From positions 25,216 to 89,215 of the forward strand of contig CAKKTI010000037.1 of assembly GCA_920105805.1 (NCBI GenBank): DNA of 64,000 nt. The letters are read 5' to 3'. Positions 37,279-47,815 of this stretch are shown here, piece after piece. Origin of the DNA: Condylostoma magnum. Lineage: Eukaryota > Ciliophora > Heterotrichea > Heterotrichida > Condylostomatidae. Position 1 is the stretch's first letter, and the number at the start of each line of letters is the position of its first letter. The notes under the pieces are model-generated. The model was not told where the DNA came from. It did no database searches and saw nothing but the letters and a program-made list of their open reading frames with translations. The position numbers were made by a program, and so were the translations under genes.

Positions 37279-38994
37279 ATGTGCCGAACTAACTTTTAAA
37301 CAATTTTAAACCGATCCTAGTAAAACAAGACAGCTTAATACTTATAAGCTTAGCATAAACTAGAGAAAATATTCATCGTAAGCCCTAAATAGAACTTATC
37401 GTAACGCAGTCGTGTTAAACCTTCTGGCATTGACAGGGAGAGTTTTCTTAAGTTTACTGAGCTGCCTGGCCTCTTGGGAAATTAATTCTTCAGTGTCTTG
37501 GACTCAGATAATGACGGAATAGTCTCATAGGATGAATTCGTTACTGCAATCTCAGCCATATATACCGGTGGAGTTCTAGAAATAGCAAAGCTACTTTTTA
37601 AACTAATCGATTTCGGTAACAAAAGCTTAATTACCTAAAAGGATCTAGCATATATATTAAAGTATCTTCCCAAATAGTGCCCTAAATGCTTTGAGGATAT
37701 TGAATGTTAGGATGATATGCCTAATATTATGAATTAGCTGTTCTAATAGAGAAAAACTTTGAACTTTGAGCAATTTTTAACTAAGATGTAATCAAGAGTA
37801 TTGCTTTTGATAGCCAAATGTCTGTTCAATGCAATGCCTTATATGGTAGAAGAGGCGTTGCTGCCAGAACGATGCACTCATGCACCCAGGGAGGTGTCTT
37901 AGATAATAAAAGTAGAGTACCTAGGTTAATCATATTATGCTTAAATAAAATGCAAGTGCTTATATCTAAGTTTCAAGAAAAACATGGAAAATCCAGAGTT
38001 TATCATCCTACTTTAAGATATCTTTATGGAAAAATCAGAAGATTCATCGTTCTCATTGAAGAATACGTGGATTAGCTATAATTTTAAGGCAAAATCTTAG
38101 GATCTGGTAGATTATATAGAAGATGCGATTCATCAAGAGACTAATTTCAGAAAATTCAGTGAATTTTATAGATTAGATGAGTAAATTGGCGAAGGAGCAT
38201 ATGGAATAGTCTAAGTAGCTACTTAAATATGAACAGGTCAAAAAGTTGCAGTGAAAATAGTGAATAAAAAGCCATTAGATCAGAAATAGGAAAGAAGACT
38301 ATGAATGGAAATTCAGATTCTAAAAGTTGCATAACATCCAAATGTTTTATAGCTCATTGATTATTTTGAAGACTTGGAATGTGTCTATATTGTAACTGAA
38401 TACATTAATGACGGAACTTTATTTGAATTTTTAAAATCTTATGAATTTGACTTACCAGAAACCCTTGCAAGCCATTTAATCAATTAAATAGCATAAGGAA
38501 TAGATCACTTACATAAGCTAGGAATTGTGCATAGAGACTTAAAACTAGATAATATTTTAATAAGCATACAAGAAGAAGGTCTTCCTAGGCCAGTTTTGAT
38601 TGATTTTGGGTTATCATGTATCGCAGGGCCAGGATATAGTGAATAAGAAGCAGTTGGAACGTTGAAGTACGCTGCTCCTGAGGTGATTTAACGTAAGGCT
38701 TACACTAAATCCATAGATTGCTGGGCACTTGGGGTTATTTCTTATATTCTTCTAATAGGTAGAATGCCTTTCTTTGGATCTAATAATAAGGAAATTGCTA
38801 TGAAGATCCTATGCAAGAATGTTGACTTATCTCATGAAAAATGGAACAATATCACCCCCCAGGCAAAACACATAGTAAGAGAATTACTACAAAGATGTCC
38901 TGAACAAAGAATGAGCATAAAAGATTTAAAGGAAAGTGATTGGGTCCTTAGAAATAAAGACAAAGGAAGAGTGCTAGTTCCTGAGATTCCTTAA
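37279..38994 (+). CDS. EF-hand protein kinase with N-terminal EF-hands, CDPK7-like
   Basis: 571 residues to TAA 38992. N-terminal EF-hand region: loop DSDNDGIVSQDE at about 75-86 with a second degenerate EF partner (LIDFGNKSLITQKD). About 170-280 is a β-rich section starting PREVSQIIKVEYLG and ending in helix QDLVDYIEDAIHQE, consistent with a PH-like domain. The kinase domain (about 295-560) is complete: GEGAYGIV, VAVKIV, VHRDLKLDNIL, IDFGLS, YAAPEV and DCWALGVISYIL. Calcium-binding before the kinase, rather than after it, resembles apicomplexan CDPK7 (EF-PH-kinase). TGA is Trp in RRLWMEIQ. Confidence 0.9.
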
Positions 38995-39081
38995 ATGAGA
39001 GGAATACCAGATTTAAATAAGTTTTAGATAGGCTAAAGTAGTTGATATATTTAGATGGAATTCATATAAAGTTTATTTAAA

Positions 39082-39948
39082 ATGGCCCAAATGAAGCATT
39101 AGCCTTGGTGTAAAACGTAAGAAAATAAAAGAATAGCCCCTGCTGGACTGAATAACCCAAATATAGAGTATGTTCCAATGGACACAGTGCTATAACAAGA
39201 ATAAAAGCAATAGGGGTAGTAGAGAAAGTCAAGATGGCTTACAGAATAAAAGGATTCATTTAGAGGATGGTATCTCAATTGCCAAAATGGATAATTTAAC
39301 AAGTATAGAACATATGGAATAGTAAAATAAGAAGAACCTCAAGAAGAAATTTAAAATGTTTAAAGCTAAGGAAGAAAGTAAGGAAAGAAAAAAGGGAAAA
39401 GAGGTAAAAGATAGAATAAAGTTGAGTAGGATATAGTAAAAGAGCAACCTGCTCAGGAGATTGAGGAAAATGAAGACTATTAAGAGTTTAATTAAGATTT
39501 CAGCGAGTAAGAGTTCTACTAGCCTCCTGAGATAGTTCAAAATCAATGTGAATTGTGTGAGCATCTCATGAGGACTCAGACCCCGTACTCTCCAACAACC
39601 CAAATTCCATCCTTCCAACCTCCTTCTCTTCCCCAAAGCAAGCGTTTTCTCACAACTTCTTATCGCTTTATGACTAGAAACGTAAAAGGTTTAGACCCTC
39701 CAAGGGAATACGAGCACTATAGGTACTGCTAAGGTTGCTAGAAGGACTTATATGAAGAATAGAAATAGATACCTTTGAGTGAAATGACTCAACCTCCAAA
39801 AACACTATCTGATGTACCCCAATAATACCTAAATCCTAAAAACTACTAGAATCTTCCTCCTTAATGTATGCGCAGAATTCCTATAGCAGGGAAATTAAGT
39901 ACTAGAGGTCCTACCTCCTACTCAGTAATTTTTTCAGATTCTATTTAG
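39082..39948 (+). CDS. Protein with two separated CxxC pairs, unknown family
   Basis: 288 residues from ATG 39082 to TAG 39946. The N-terminal half is Gln/Lys-rich with a lysine block (GRKQGKKKGKRGKRQNK) that could be a nuclear localisation signal, then an acidic segment (EENEDYQEFNQDF). The C-terminal half has CELCEHLM and, about 70 residues later, YCQGCQKDLY, which together could bind one zinc. No known family was recognised. It is in frame with the preceding kinase gene, so a read-through fusion is possible, but 87 nt of different composition separate them. Confidence 0.6.
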
Positions 39949-40274
39949 TTAGTAACCCTCGTTTATTATTTTATACGGCAAAACAACTTTCGTATATTGA
40001 AGTAATTATGCTATATTCGTAAGAAAAGATATTTAGTTCCTATAAAATTAAAGCAATCTATCTTAACTATAATTAATACATCTAAAAGCATTTTAGTAAA
40101 TTCTGTTATTAAATCCAATATAAGTACTTGAGAACTTAAACAAAGTAACTATTCTAATCGCCAATACTCTATACATATAGCATTTAAGTACCATTACACC
40201 TTAATAAAAATCTTAGAATCATTTAATATCCATTTAGATGCCATCTAAAACATATGAATTTCCATATAAACAAT
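39949..40274. other. AT-rich spacer between converging genes
   Basis: About 325 nt between a plus-strand and a minus-strand 3' end. Unlike other converging pairs here, which are separated by 1-20 nt, this gap is long. No gene, repeat or RNA was recognised. Confidence 0.5.
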
Positions 40275-41195
40275 TTAAAATCTATTTACATCTAAAATAC
40301 TTTCTACTTCTTCTGCAATTTCATCATAAGTTATTCCAGGCCTGTTAACCCATCCATGCTGCTTAATCTATTCTAAACTTGGGCGTTCTGATGGAGAATG
40401 TGCTAGCATTTTTCCTATTAAATCCTTAAAATCCGGCTCAAACAGTCGAAGTGAAAGGTTCTCTTACAATTACATTCAGTATATCTCCTAATTTGTCTGG
40501 AACAACCTATATAAGTTATCATTTTAACTAGAATCTCTAAAAGGATGAACTCCTGTAAACATTACAAACAGCGTGACTCCTAATGAAAAGACATCGGCTT
40601 TGTATCCATCATACTCTCAGCACGCTGCAACCTCAGGAGCCGCATAGATCTTAGTACCGACAATTCCTCTTAGTTTTTATGTTTTCTGATTATAATTAGT
40701 GATGGATAATCCAAAATCAGTTAATTTTAAGGAGAAATCTTTATCAATTAAGATATTTTGAGGCTTTATATCCCTGTGTATTACTCTGTTTCTATGGCAG
40801 TTGTCTACAGCCATGAGTAGTTAAATAAAAAACTCACGGGTAAGTCCATCTCCAAGTCCATTTGCTTTTTATATCAGATTGAATAAAGAGCCATTAATAC
40901 AGTATTCTAGGGTTATGTAAGCACATTGCGTTACTCCTTTGTTATACTTTTTTATATATTTGCCTTGCAGGTTAGAAGCGATTACTCTGCATATGTATTG
41001 ATTTTCACTATGCATCATTGCCTAAAGTTCTTTGTTGAGGTGTTGGAAGAGGAGCGGAGGTGGAATGATGGGAAGATATTGCTTCAAAGCAAAAATTTGC
41101 CCAGTGTTGAGGTCACGGACTGCTTTTACTTTAGAGGAAGAGCCAGAGGCAATAGTTTGCAGAATTTGATAGTTATCTATTTAACTATAGTTCAT
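40275..41195 (-). CDS. Ser/Thr protein kinase, CAMK/SNF1-like
   Basis: 306 residues from ATG (CAT 41193-41195) to TAA 40275-40277, essentially only a kinase domain: [11 protein letters not shown] (weak Gly-rich loop), [45 protein letters not shown] with TGA as Trp, [16 protein letters not shown], and final PSLEQIKQHGWV. All catalytic residues are present. The layout resembles ciliate CAMK-type kinases with only a short tail. The substrate is unknown. Confidence 0.92.
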
Positions 41196-41573
41196 TTTAA
41201 TTTTTATTTAGGACCATGGAATGTTCTAATAAATCTTGTATAGGCTATTATATATTATAAGGGGGTTTAAGTCTTTAGATTGATATATTATCTTATATAG
41301 ATATTTGTGATTAAATATTAAGTAATAGGATGCTTTGAATAAAGTGTATAGAAATATTTATAGTTTATCAAAAATAAGTGAAAAAGTACAGATGATATTA
41401 GTTTTTGTAATAAACAAACGAAACTAATATCAAAGAAATTTTCAACTTTGTGATTTTTCAGTAATTTTTCATTTAGCATAATTTTTGATGAAACACTTTA
41501 AATATATCTAAATTAATCAACTTCCAAAAACTACCTAAAAAAGACTTAATAAAAGCATTATGTATTACAAAAT
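41196..41573. other. AT-rich spacer carrying an inverted repeat
   Basis: Lies between the 3' end of the CXC gene and the start of the kinase gene, both on minus. Apart from the inverted repeat listed separately I see nothing recognisable. Confidence 0.5.
41393..41432. repeat. 12-bp perfect inverted repeat, 16-nt loop
   Basis: TGATATTAGTTT at 41393-41404 is the reverse complement of AAACTAATATCA at 41421-41432. It sits about 200 nt upstream of the minus-strand kinase start and 140 nt downstream of the CXC gene, in an otherwise featureless spacer. A shorter outer pair (TGAAAAA near 41379, TTTTTCA near 41454) extends the symmetry. It may be a protein-binding site or hairpin; chance cannot be excluded at this AT content. 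Confidence 0.6.
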
Positions 41574-42125
41574 CTAATTATTCTTGCAGCTTTTACACTT
41601 ACACTTCCTTCCACACTATCTGTTACCAATAACACAAGTGCAATATCGATTTTAACACTCAGATCTCTTGCATCTGCATCCTTATTGCTACTTTTACCTA
41701 ACCTTCCCCTAGAAATTAATATTATGGCAATTCCTGCAATTACAGTCTTTGCATATAATTCCAGCAGAGTAGCACTCACAGTATCTTTTCTAGCACTCTG
41801 ATCTTTTACAACTGCATTAAATTTTTTAACCTTCAAATTACGCGGCGCTGGAATTAATAACATTTACTTGAATAGTAACCTGGCTAGCTTAAAGCTAGGA
41901 AGATCCGTTACTAAAATCGATTTGTTTTATAGTTTTCTACTGCATTGGCTTTGTTGTGAAAATAGATAGGGGTGAGCTTGAATCAAATCTTGGAATAGGT
42001 GTAAGTTTGTTTAAACAAAATTGACTAAAGGGAGATTCGTTTACTGTTCTTTTAGTGTTTGTGGAGTCTTAGAATAGTCTGGTACTTATTACATTTGTGA
42101 TGTCTTGAAATTTTGGTATCTTCAT
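41574..42125 (-). CDS. LIN54/tesmin-type CXC (CRC) DNA-binding protein
   Basis: 183 residues from ATG (CAT 42123-42125) to TAG 41574-41576. The first 105 residues are Ser/Thr/Gln-rich. Two CXC repeats follow: CSCKRSECQKRYCECYSAG with CKDCNCRNCHN, then a short linker and CRCKRSECQNRYCTCV with CGRKCKCKSCKN. The spacing, the KRSECQ(K/N)RYC core and the RNC-linker-RC layout are those of the tesmin/TSO1/LIN54 domain, which binds TTYGAA-like CHR promoter elements in cell-cycle and germline genes. A standard-code open frame of the same strand at 41558-41863 is a decoy in another frame. Confidence 0.92.
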
Positions 42126-42408
42126 TTTAAAATTAGCGGTAAATTTTTATTTTGTAATGTATGTAATGGAGTAAGTTAAAATAAGAGGGGATATTTAAAA
42201 GTCTAATGATTATTATTCGTTTATATACGGAAAACTAGGTGTTGTGTACATTCAAATAAGTTCCTTTATTACATTATAACATATGATTAAACGAAATTAA
42301 TATCTACCAAAAACATGCTCTTTACTAGATAAAAGAATGCTAATAATAATTTGTATTAAGCTTAACATTTTATCATAAACAATCCTTAAACTATTTAATA
42401 ACATTTAT
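42126..42408. promoter_or_regulatory. 283-bp divergent intergenic region
   Basis: Separates the starts of the CXC gene (minus) and the HEAT-repeat gene (plus), so it contains both promoters. It is AT-rich with no gene or repeat that I can see. It is much longer than the other divergent spacers in this window. Confidence 0.5.
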
Positions 42409-44435
42409 ATGGAGTTTCTGAGTAGAACCGTCTAATTATTTTAAGGCAGCAGTCCTAATTTCCTAGATTAGGCAGATATTAATAGTCCAGGTGATATTTA
42501 CTTCATCAATTCTCCTTACACTTATCATCCGGAATTTGCAAAGTACAAAATTAAAAGATTTTTAAACAGTGAATCAATAGAAGACAGAATACAGTTCACT
42601 AAGAATTTACATGAAACAACATTATAACTAGGACATCTTTGCAGCGAGTATCTTCCGAGAATAATACAAAAACTAGTAAATTTTAAAAAGAGACATTTGA
42701 TGAGATACAGGTAAAGCTGATACTGTGCCAATAAATTCCTTCAATATGCAAAGTATGTATTGAAAACCTTGGGTTTTACCAATTTCTTACATCAACTCTT
42801 CCGAATCTATTCTAGCATTTACTTATAGATCATAATAGGAAAGTATTGAAGTATACCTTTGAAGCTTTTAATTTATGTATAAAATACTATACGAAAACAG
42901 ATAGAGCCTAGTTTTTATTGCCTATACTTATACAAATACTGCATGATGATGAACTAAAAAGCAATCATAATAGATGCATAAGATTATTGTTTTCATTAAG
43001 CTAGTAATTAGATGCAGTTATATGCGAAGGCTTTATATGTGCTGAAATTATTTCATTATAGGAATCTGTATCTACTAATGTTATTAGAGCAATTATTAAT
43101 GGAACTGCTATTTTGTCAAATATCATATCAAAAGAAGCCTTTACATATAAGTTATTACCACACTTTCTAGTACATTTAGAGTCAAAGAAGTGGAGAATTA
43201 GGAGAGCATTAGCTGAAAATATTATACCAATTGCTACTAATATAAAGGATTAGAACATGGTTATTGATATTACAGAGAAATTGGTAGTGGATAGGGCTAA
43301 AATTGTTAGAAATATTATGAAAAGCTAATTACCTCAACTACTTTCTGTATTGAATATAGGAAAAGATATCATTATTTAGAAAATGTGTACCTTGATTGAT
43401 AAAAAGCAAAGACATTTGGACTTTATGCAAAATTTAGTAGAGAATTTCCCAGCTTTATTATAAAATTTAGAATTTGACAATTAGTAAATTCTTTTAGATA
43501 AATTATTAGGAATATCCGTAGATGTATAAAAGATAAGAGTAATATTAGCCTCGAAATTATGATAGATTTCCTCAATATTAACACAATAGTAATCTTAAGA
43601 GTTTGTTGTTCCTATTTTTATGTAGTATTTAGATGATGAACCACCAATTAAGAGTGCATTACTCAACAATTTTTCTAAATTTTTAAAATATTAGTCATAA
43701 GACACTACTAATAGATTTATACCTGTCATGAGTTAAATGCAATAAGAAGTAAATTACTGAAGAATAAGAAATTATCTGGCTAACTAAATAAAAGATCTCG
43801 TTGAGATATATAACTAAGATGTTATATTGGAAACACTTTGACCTTTAACCATTGCATTATGTGAGGACAGATACAGTACTGTAAGAAATTCTGCAGCAAA
43901 GGGTATATCATACATACTGGACAAAATACCCCTGCAAGAAATCGATAAACTATAAAGACTATCCTAAAGCAAAAACTACTTAATTCGTTAGAGCTTTGCC
44001 CTGATAATAACTCATGTCTACAATCAAACAGAGGTATGTGAAGTTCTCAAGTCCTCATTTGAATTATTAGTACAAGATAAAGTTAATAATGTAAGAATTA
44101 TATGCGCTTAAGCCATTAGAAAAGCTTTAATGCAATAGCCTGACTCTCTATACTGGAATAACTTACACTAACAGCTGCAAAAAGACTAAGATTACGATGT
44201 GAAATATGCATTATTTAATAAGCATCAGGATTAAAGAGTTATAGGCAAAGGTGATAAAAAGTAAAGGCATATTTTCCCTCCAATAACTGAAATTTTCAAT
44301 CAACCTAAAGAACATCAAGAAAGTATAACAGTTCGTATCGAATAGATAACACAAAAGATATTGTTAGATGAGACAGGGTGGCCAGCACTAGAAGCTCCAA
44401 AGCCGGTGAGTATAGAGGATTTATTATTAATTTAG
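42409..44435 (+). CDS. HEAT-repeat protein, PP2A-A / PPP4R1-like phosphatase regulatory subunit
   Basis: Exons 42409-42675 and 42693-44435, about 669 residues, ending TAG 44433. Exon 1 frame: INSPYTYHPEFAKYKIKRF, LHETTLQLGHLCSEYLP. The frame then changes and HEAT helices continue: FEAFNLCIKYYT, FLLPILIQILHDDELKS, LPHFLVHLESKKWRIRRALAEN, VVDRAKIVRNI, FMQYLDDEPPIKSALLNNF and CEDRYSTVRNSAAKGISYIL. The repeat pattern and acidic loops fit phosphatase scaffold subunits such as PPP4R1 or PP2A-A. The frame change is explained by a 17-nt intron listed separately. It converges on the histidine kinase gene with stops 3 nt apart. Confidence 0.8.
42676..42692 (+). other. Probable 17-nt intron in the HEAT-repeat gene
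   Basis: GTAAATTTTAAAAAGAG starts GT, ends AG and restores the frame: before it frame reads RIIQKL, after it TFDEIQVKLIL. A 15-nt cut ending at the earlier AG would not correct the frame. Size fits the tiny introns of heterotrich ciliates; a sequencing indel is the alternative. Confidence 0.55.
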
Positions 44436-44438
44436 TAA

Positions 44439-46514
44439 TTACTTATAATAAAGATATGATCTGACCTTAATTAAAATTACTTCAGAAGGCGACGGTTTAG
44501 TTAACACTTCATTCATTCCGCAGTCATAGCACTTTTCTATATCTTTTTGGGAATTATACGCTGTATAACCTATTATTCAAGGTTGTATGTATAAACTTTT
44601 TAAACTGCGAATTTTTCTAGTTGATTATCAACCGTTCATGATTGGCATATCACAGTCCATTATAATTACTTTAATTGATCTATCATGTTTCACTTGTTTT
44701 ATAGCGTCTTTGCCATTGTAGCTTTGACAGATTTAGATATTGTTTGATTTTAGAATTTGAGATAGAATTACTTAGTTCATTGAGCTATCATCTACGATTA
44801 ACACTTTGAATTTTTATAAAGATGGACTGTTGTCTTCCTTTTCATCTGGAATATGGATCTAAGTTGGAATTTCTATTTAAAAATCAGTTTAAGCTTTATT
44901 TTCCAATGTAAGAGTAAAGATTGAGCCTTGGTTTTGAATACTTTAGATAGTTATAGGTTTATCACTGATCTTTCATGATATGATATTACTTATATACAAT
45001 CCTAATCCTAGCATCTATTTTTCTACTTTTCCTTTCCTTTGTTTGAATAATTATTACAGTTAATTCAGTCTCTATGCCTCTATTCCAATTCCTGTATCAA
45101 TGACCTTTATTTATATGTGTTTTTAATCCGGTTAAAAGCAATTCAGTTGAATGCTACCTTTTACTGTAAATTTTATTGCATTTCTTAGTAAGTTTAAAAC
45201 AATTTATTCAATTCTCTAAGCATCATTGTAAATAAAATCAAAATTTATATTGAAATTGCAATAAAAAGATAAGTTTTTCTGTTAAATTTCAATTTGCATT
45301 ACTTCAGTACAATGCTCTAAAAGTAATCTTAAATTAAAGAATTCACAATTAATACTTAATGTCTTTTATATAATCTGCTAATAGTCTAGCATATCATTAG
45401 TAATATTTTTTAATGTATAAGCACTATTGAATATTAGTTTTAGTAAAAAATCAATGCTTTTACCCTTTATAATTTTGTTTTTTATCTGTTAAATTGAGTT
45501 TACTAAACAATTTATAGGAGTTCTTAAATTATGAGATATTTATTTTAGAATAAATTACTAATACTTTGTTTTATCAGCAAACTTTTAATTCTAGAAAATA
45601 TCTGTGATATCTCTAAAAACAATCATACATGCATCATGCTTTCCTCAAGATGCAAATCCTCCCTTTATTTATATAATTTTTGAATTTATCTTAAAAGTTC
45701 CAATAATTTGAGTTTTCTCTAATTTTAAATCAATGATCAATTAATAGCTCGTTCTTATATCAAATTCACTGTACTAGAAAATGATAGATTCAAATGCATT
45801 TTATAAATCTGTAGTGTCCAATTACTATGAAACAATATTATTATTGTATAAAATTTAACCTTATCTATTGATAATTAGAACACCTTCTGGGAAAATGCTC
45901 AAAATTGACATGAATTTATTATTAGTTCTTTTAAGTTTCTGTTTATTTAAAATTCTTCCTCTTATTATACTATCGTATTAATTTCTTTATAGAAGTAAAA
46001 AGATAAAGCACATGATTGATGCATAAATAGGCTTAAAATTCTTACCAATTTCAATGTTCTGAAATATTATTGGGTATAGTAATCAAATGAAAATGTGCTG
46101 AGAAATAAGAAAAATCTACACAGTTATTTTTTAAGTAATCTGTAAAGTTAGTGATATAAGGATTATCGTACTTATCACGCAAAATATACACTTAAACTAC
46201 GGAAGAATATTATAAGCATAATGTCAAGTCATAAAATGTACAATCTGTGAAAGTAAATAGCACTTTAAAGCCTAATGCTACGTCTTTGTCTTCTTTGCAT
46301 GAAAGTACTTCAAATAGCAAACTATAACCAAAGTAATATTCGTTGCTACCAACTCCTTTATATCTTAAAAGACATCTATTTAAAATGTGACACTAATCAA
46401 TGTTTAAACCAAGATGAATACCGGGGAAGCTCTAGCAATATATTCAGTCAAAGCAGTAGTAAAGGCTTGTTAGTCTTTAAGTATTCATTTACTGACTTTA
46501 TGGTTTAAATTCAT
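44439..46514 (-). CDS. Membrane hybrid histidine kinase (PAS-HisKA-HATPase-receiver)
   Basis: 691 residues from ATG (CAT 46512-46514) to TAA 44439-44441. About six hydrophobic segments fill residues 30-195 (IARASPVFILVQTLI, CIFCVISTIILISL, IMCFIFLLL). A PAS-like domain follows (SIFPEGVLIINRQGQILY). H-box ISHNLRTPINCLVNS has His328. The ATPase has NDAQRIEQIVLNLLRNAI (N-box), VIDTGIGIE and MLGLGLYISN. The C-terminal receiver has VLIVDDSSMN, phosphoacceptor Asp in IIMDCDMPIMNG, and TKPS. It is a complete hybrid kinase needing a separate phosphotransfer protein. Its start is 10 nt from the divergent gene. Confidence 0.94.
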
Positions 46515-46524
46515 TATAATAAAT
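46515..46524. promoter_or_regulatory. 10-bp gap between divergent start codons
   Basis: TATAATAAAT is all that separates the minus-strand ATG of the hybrid histidine kinase from the plus-strand ATG of the four-TM gene. It leaves no room for two non-overlapping 5' UTRs, so at least one transcript must start inside the neighbouring coding region or the annotated ATG is not the one used. Confidence 0.6.
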
Positions 46525-46875
46525 ATGAAGTGCTTTGGCAAATTCTTAATCTTTCTAGCCTTTACTACATACGGAGTTGGTCTGATAAGTTATCCATAAA
46601 TACAAGGAGATAAGTACTATTAGGAAGCCTTTAAGTCATAAAACATACATACAATATGCACAATACTAGGACTACTTTACATCTTCGCTGGCTGCTTGAT
46701 TACAAGATGTTCTAAATTAGGCGGATATCTTCTCATAGTAATATTTACACAGGCCATCTAACTGTTCAACATATGTTCACACGGTAATGTTTACAAGACA
46801 TAACCTGAAATGTAAGAAATATACAACTTTTACGGTTCATTAGGAGTAATAGGAGCGTGTTTTTTATTAGTTTAA
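46525..46875 (+). CDS. Small four-TM membrane protein
   Basis: 116 residues from ATG 46525 to the first of two consecutive TAA at 46873. Four hydrophobic segments: FGKFLIFLAFTTYGVGLI, ICTILGLLYIFAGCLI, YLLIVIFTQAIQLF and YGSLGVIGACFLLV. The layout resembles small DoxX-like membrane proteins, but no signature motif confirms that. The downstream CDK7 gene converges with 10 nt between stops. The function is unknown. Confidence 0.7.
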
Positions 46876-46885
46876 TAAGTTTAGA

Positions 46886-47803
46886 TTAATTACCAGTACT
46901 TGTGTTGACCGAGCTGACCAACTCAGCCGGTGTTAGTGGCAGTGGACTTTCATAGAACCAAGGGTGCTCTAGTGCTTCCTAAGCTGAGATTCTTCGACTT
47001 GGGTTTAAATTAAGCATTTTTTCTAATAAATTGCAGCATTGGCTAGATACTGAGGGAAAGTAGGACTTAAATGAGATTTTAGGTGAAGGGTCAAACGTGA
47101 AATAATTAGGAAGTAAGTTCACTCCCTCCCAGTCCTCCTCCCCAGGAGTTCCCATAGTGTTAATTATGCAGGTTAGTTAATCTATAGGAGAATTTCCAGG
47201 GAAGAAGGGCTTTCTGGTTAAAAGCTCGGCCAAAATGCACCCGGTTGATCATATGTCTATAGAAGGACCGTAGTGCTTTGTACCAAATAGCAGTTCTGGA
47301 GCACTGTACCAAAGTGTGGTTATACCATTAGTAATTGGAAGATTAGACTTTCCAAAGATTTTGGCTGTACCAAAATCTGTTATTTTTATATCTCCAGTAT
47401 GAAAAACTAGTATATTACCCGGCTTTAAGTCTCTATGCATTACAAAGTTATCATGGAGATACGCAACTCCTTATAAAATTTGCTTTAAAATTCCCTTTAC
47501 TACATCTTCTGTGGTTTTCATGTGAATTATGTAATCGTTTAAGGCGTTTTCTGCCAGGTCTAATACAATGTGTATGTTTTGGCCATGATAAAATGTGTTT
47601 TTTAGCATGACTAAATTGGGATGATTAAGTTCTTATAAAATCATCATTTCTCTCAGTGCTGTAATAGGAATTCCCTCACTCGCACTTAGTATATTAATAC
47701 GCTTTACGGCCACTACTTCATTGGTTTAAGTGTCCTGGCACATTCACACATCACCAAATGTTCCACTTCCTAAATGCCGCCTCTTTATGTATCTTTCGTC
47801 CAT
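46886..47803 (-). CDS. Cyclin-dependent kinase 7-like kinase
   Basis: 305 residues from ATG (CAT 47801-47803) to TAA 46886-46888. Motifs: GSGTFGDVW (Gly loop), VAVKRI, the PSTAIRE-equivalent PITALREMMILQEL, MHRDLKPGNIL, ITDFGTAKIF, T-loop Thr in GITTLWYSAPELLFG, SIDIWSTGCILAELLT with TGA as Trp, PGNSPIDQL and GTPGEEDW. The C-terminal RISAQEALEHPWF continues into a short Pro/Thr/Ser tail (SPLPLTPAELV) as in CDK7/CAK, which phosphorylates CDKs and the RNA polymerase II tail. Subfamily assignment by T-loop and tail is good but not certain. Confidence 0.87.
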
Positions 47804-47815
47804 TTTGGAATAATT
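47804..47815. promoter_or_regulatory. 12-bp gap between divergent start codons
   Basis: TTTGGAATAATT separates the minus-strand ATG of the CDK7-like gene from the plus-strand ATG of the single-TM gene. It is the second divergent pair in 1.3 kb with almost no spacer. Confidence 0.6.

Noticed and set aside
41558-41863. Standard-code open frame on minus with a hydrophobic middle
   Set aside because: Another frame of the same strand encodes a clear two-repeat CXC domain with start and stop.
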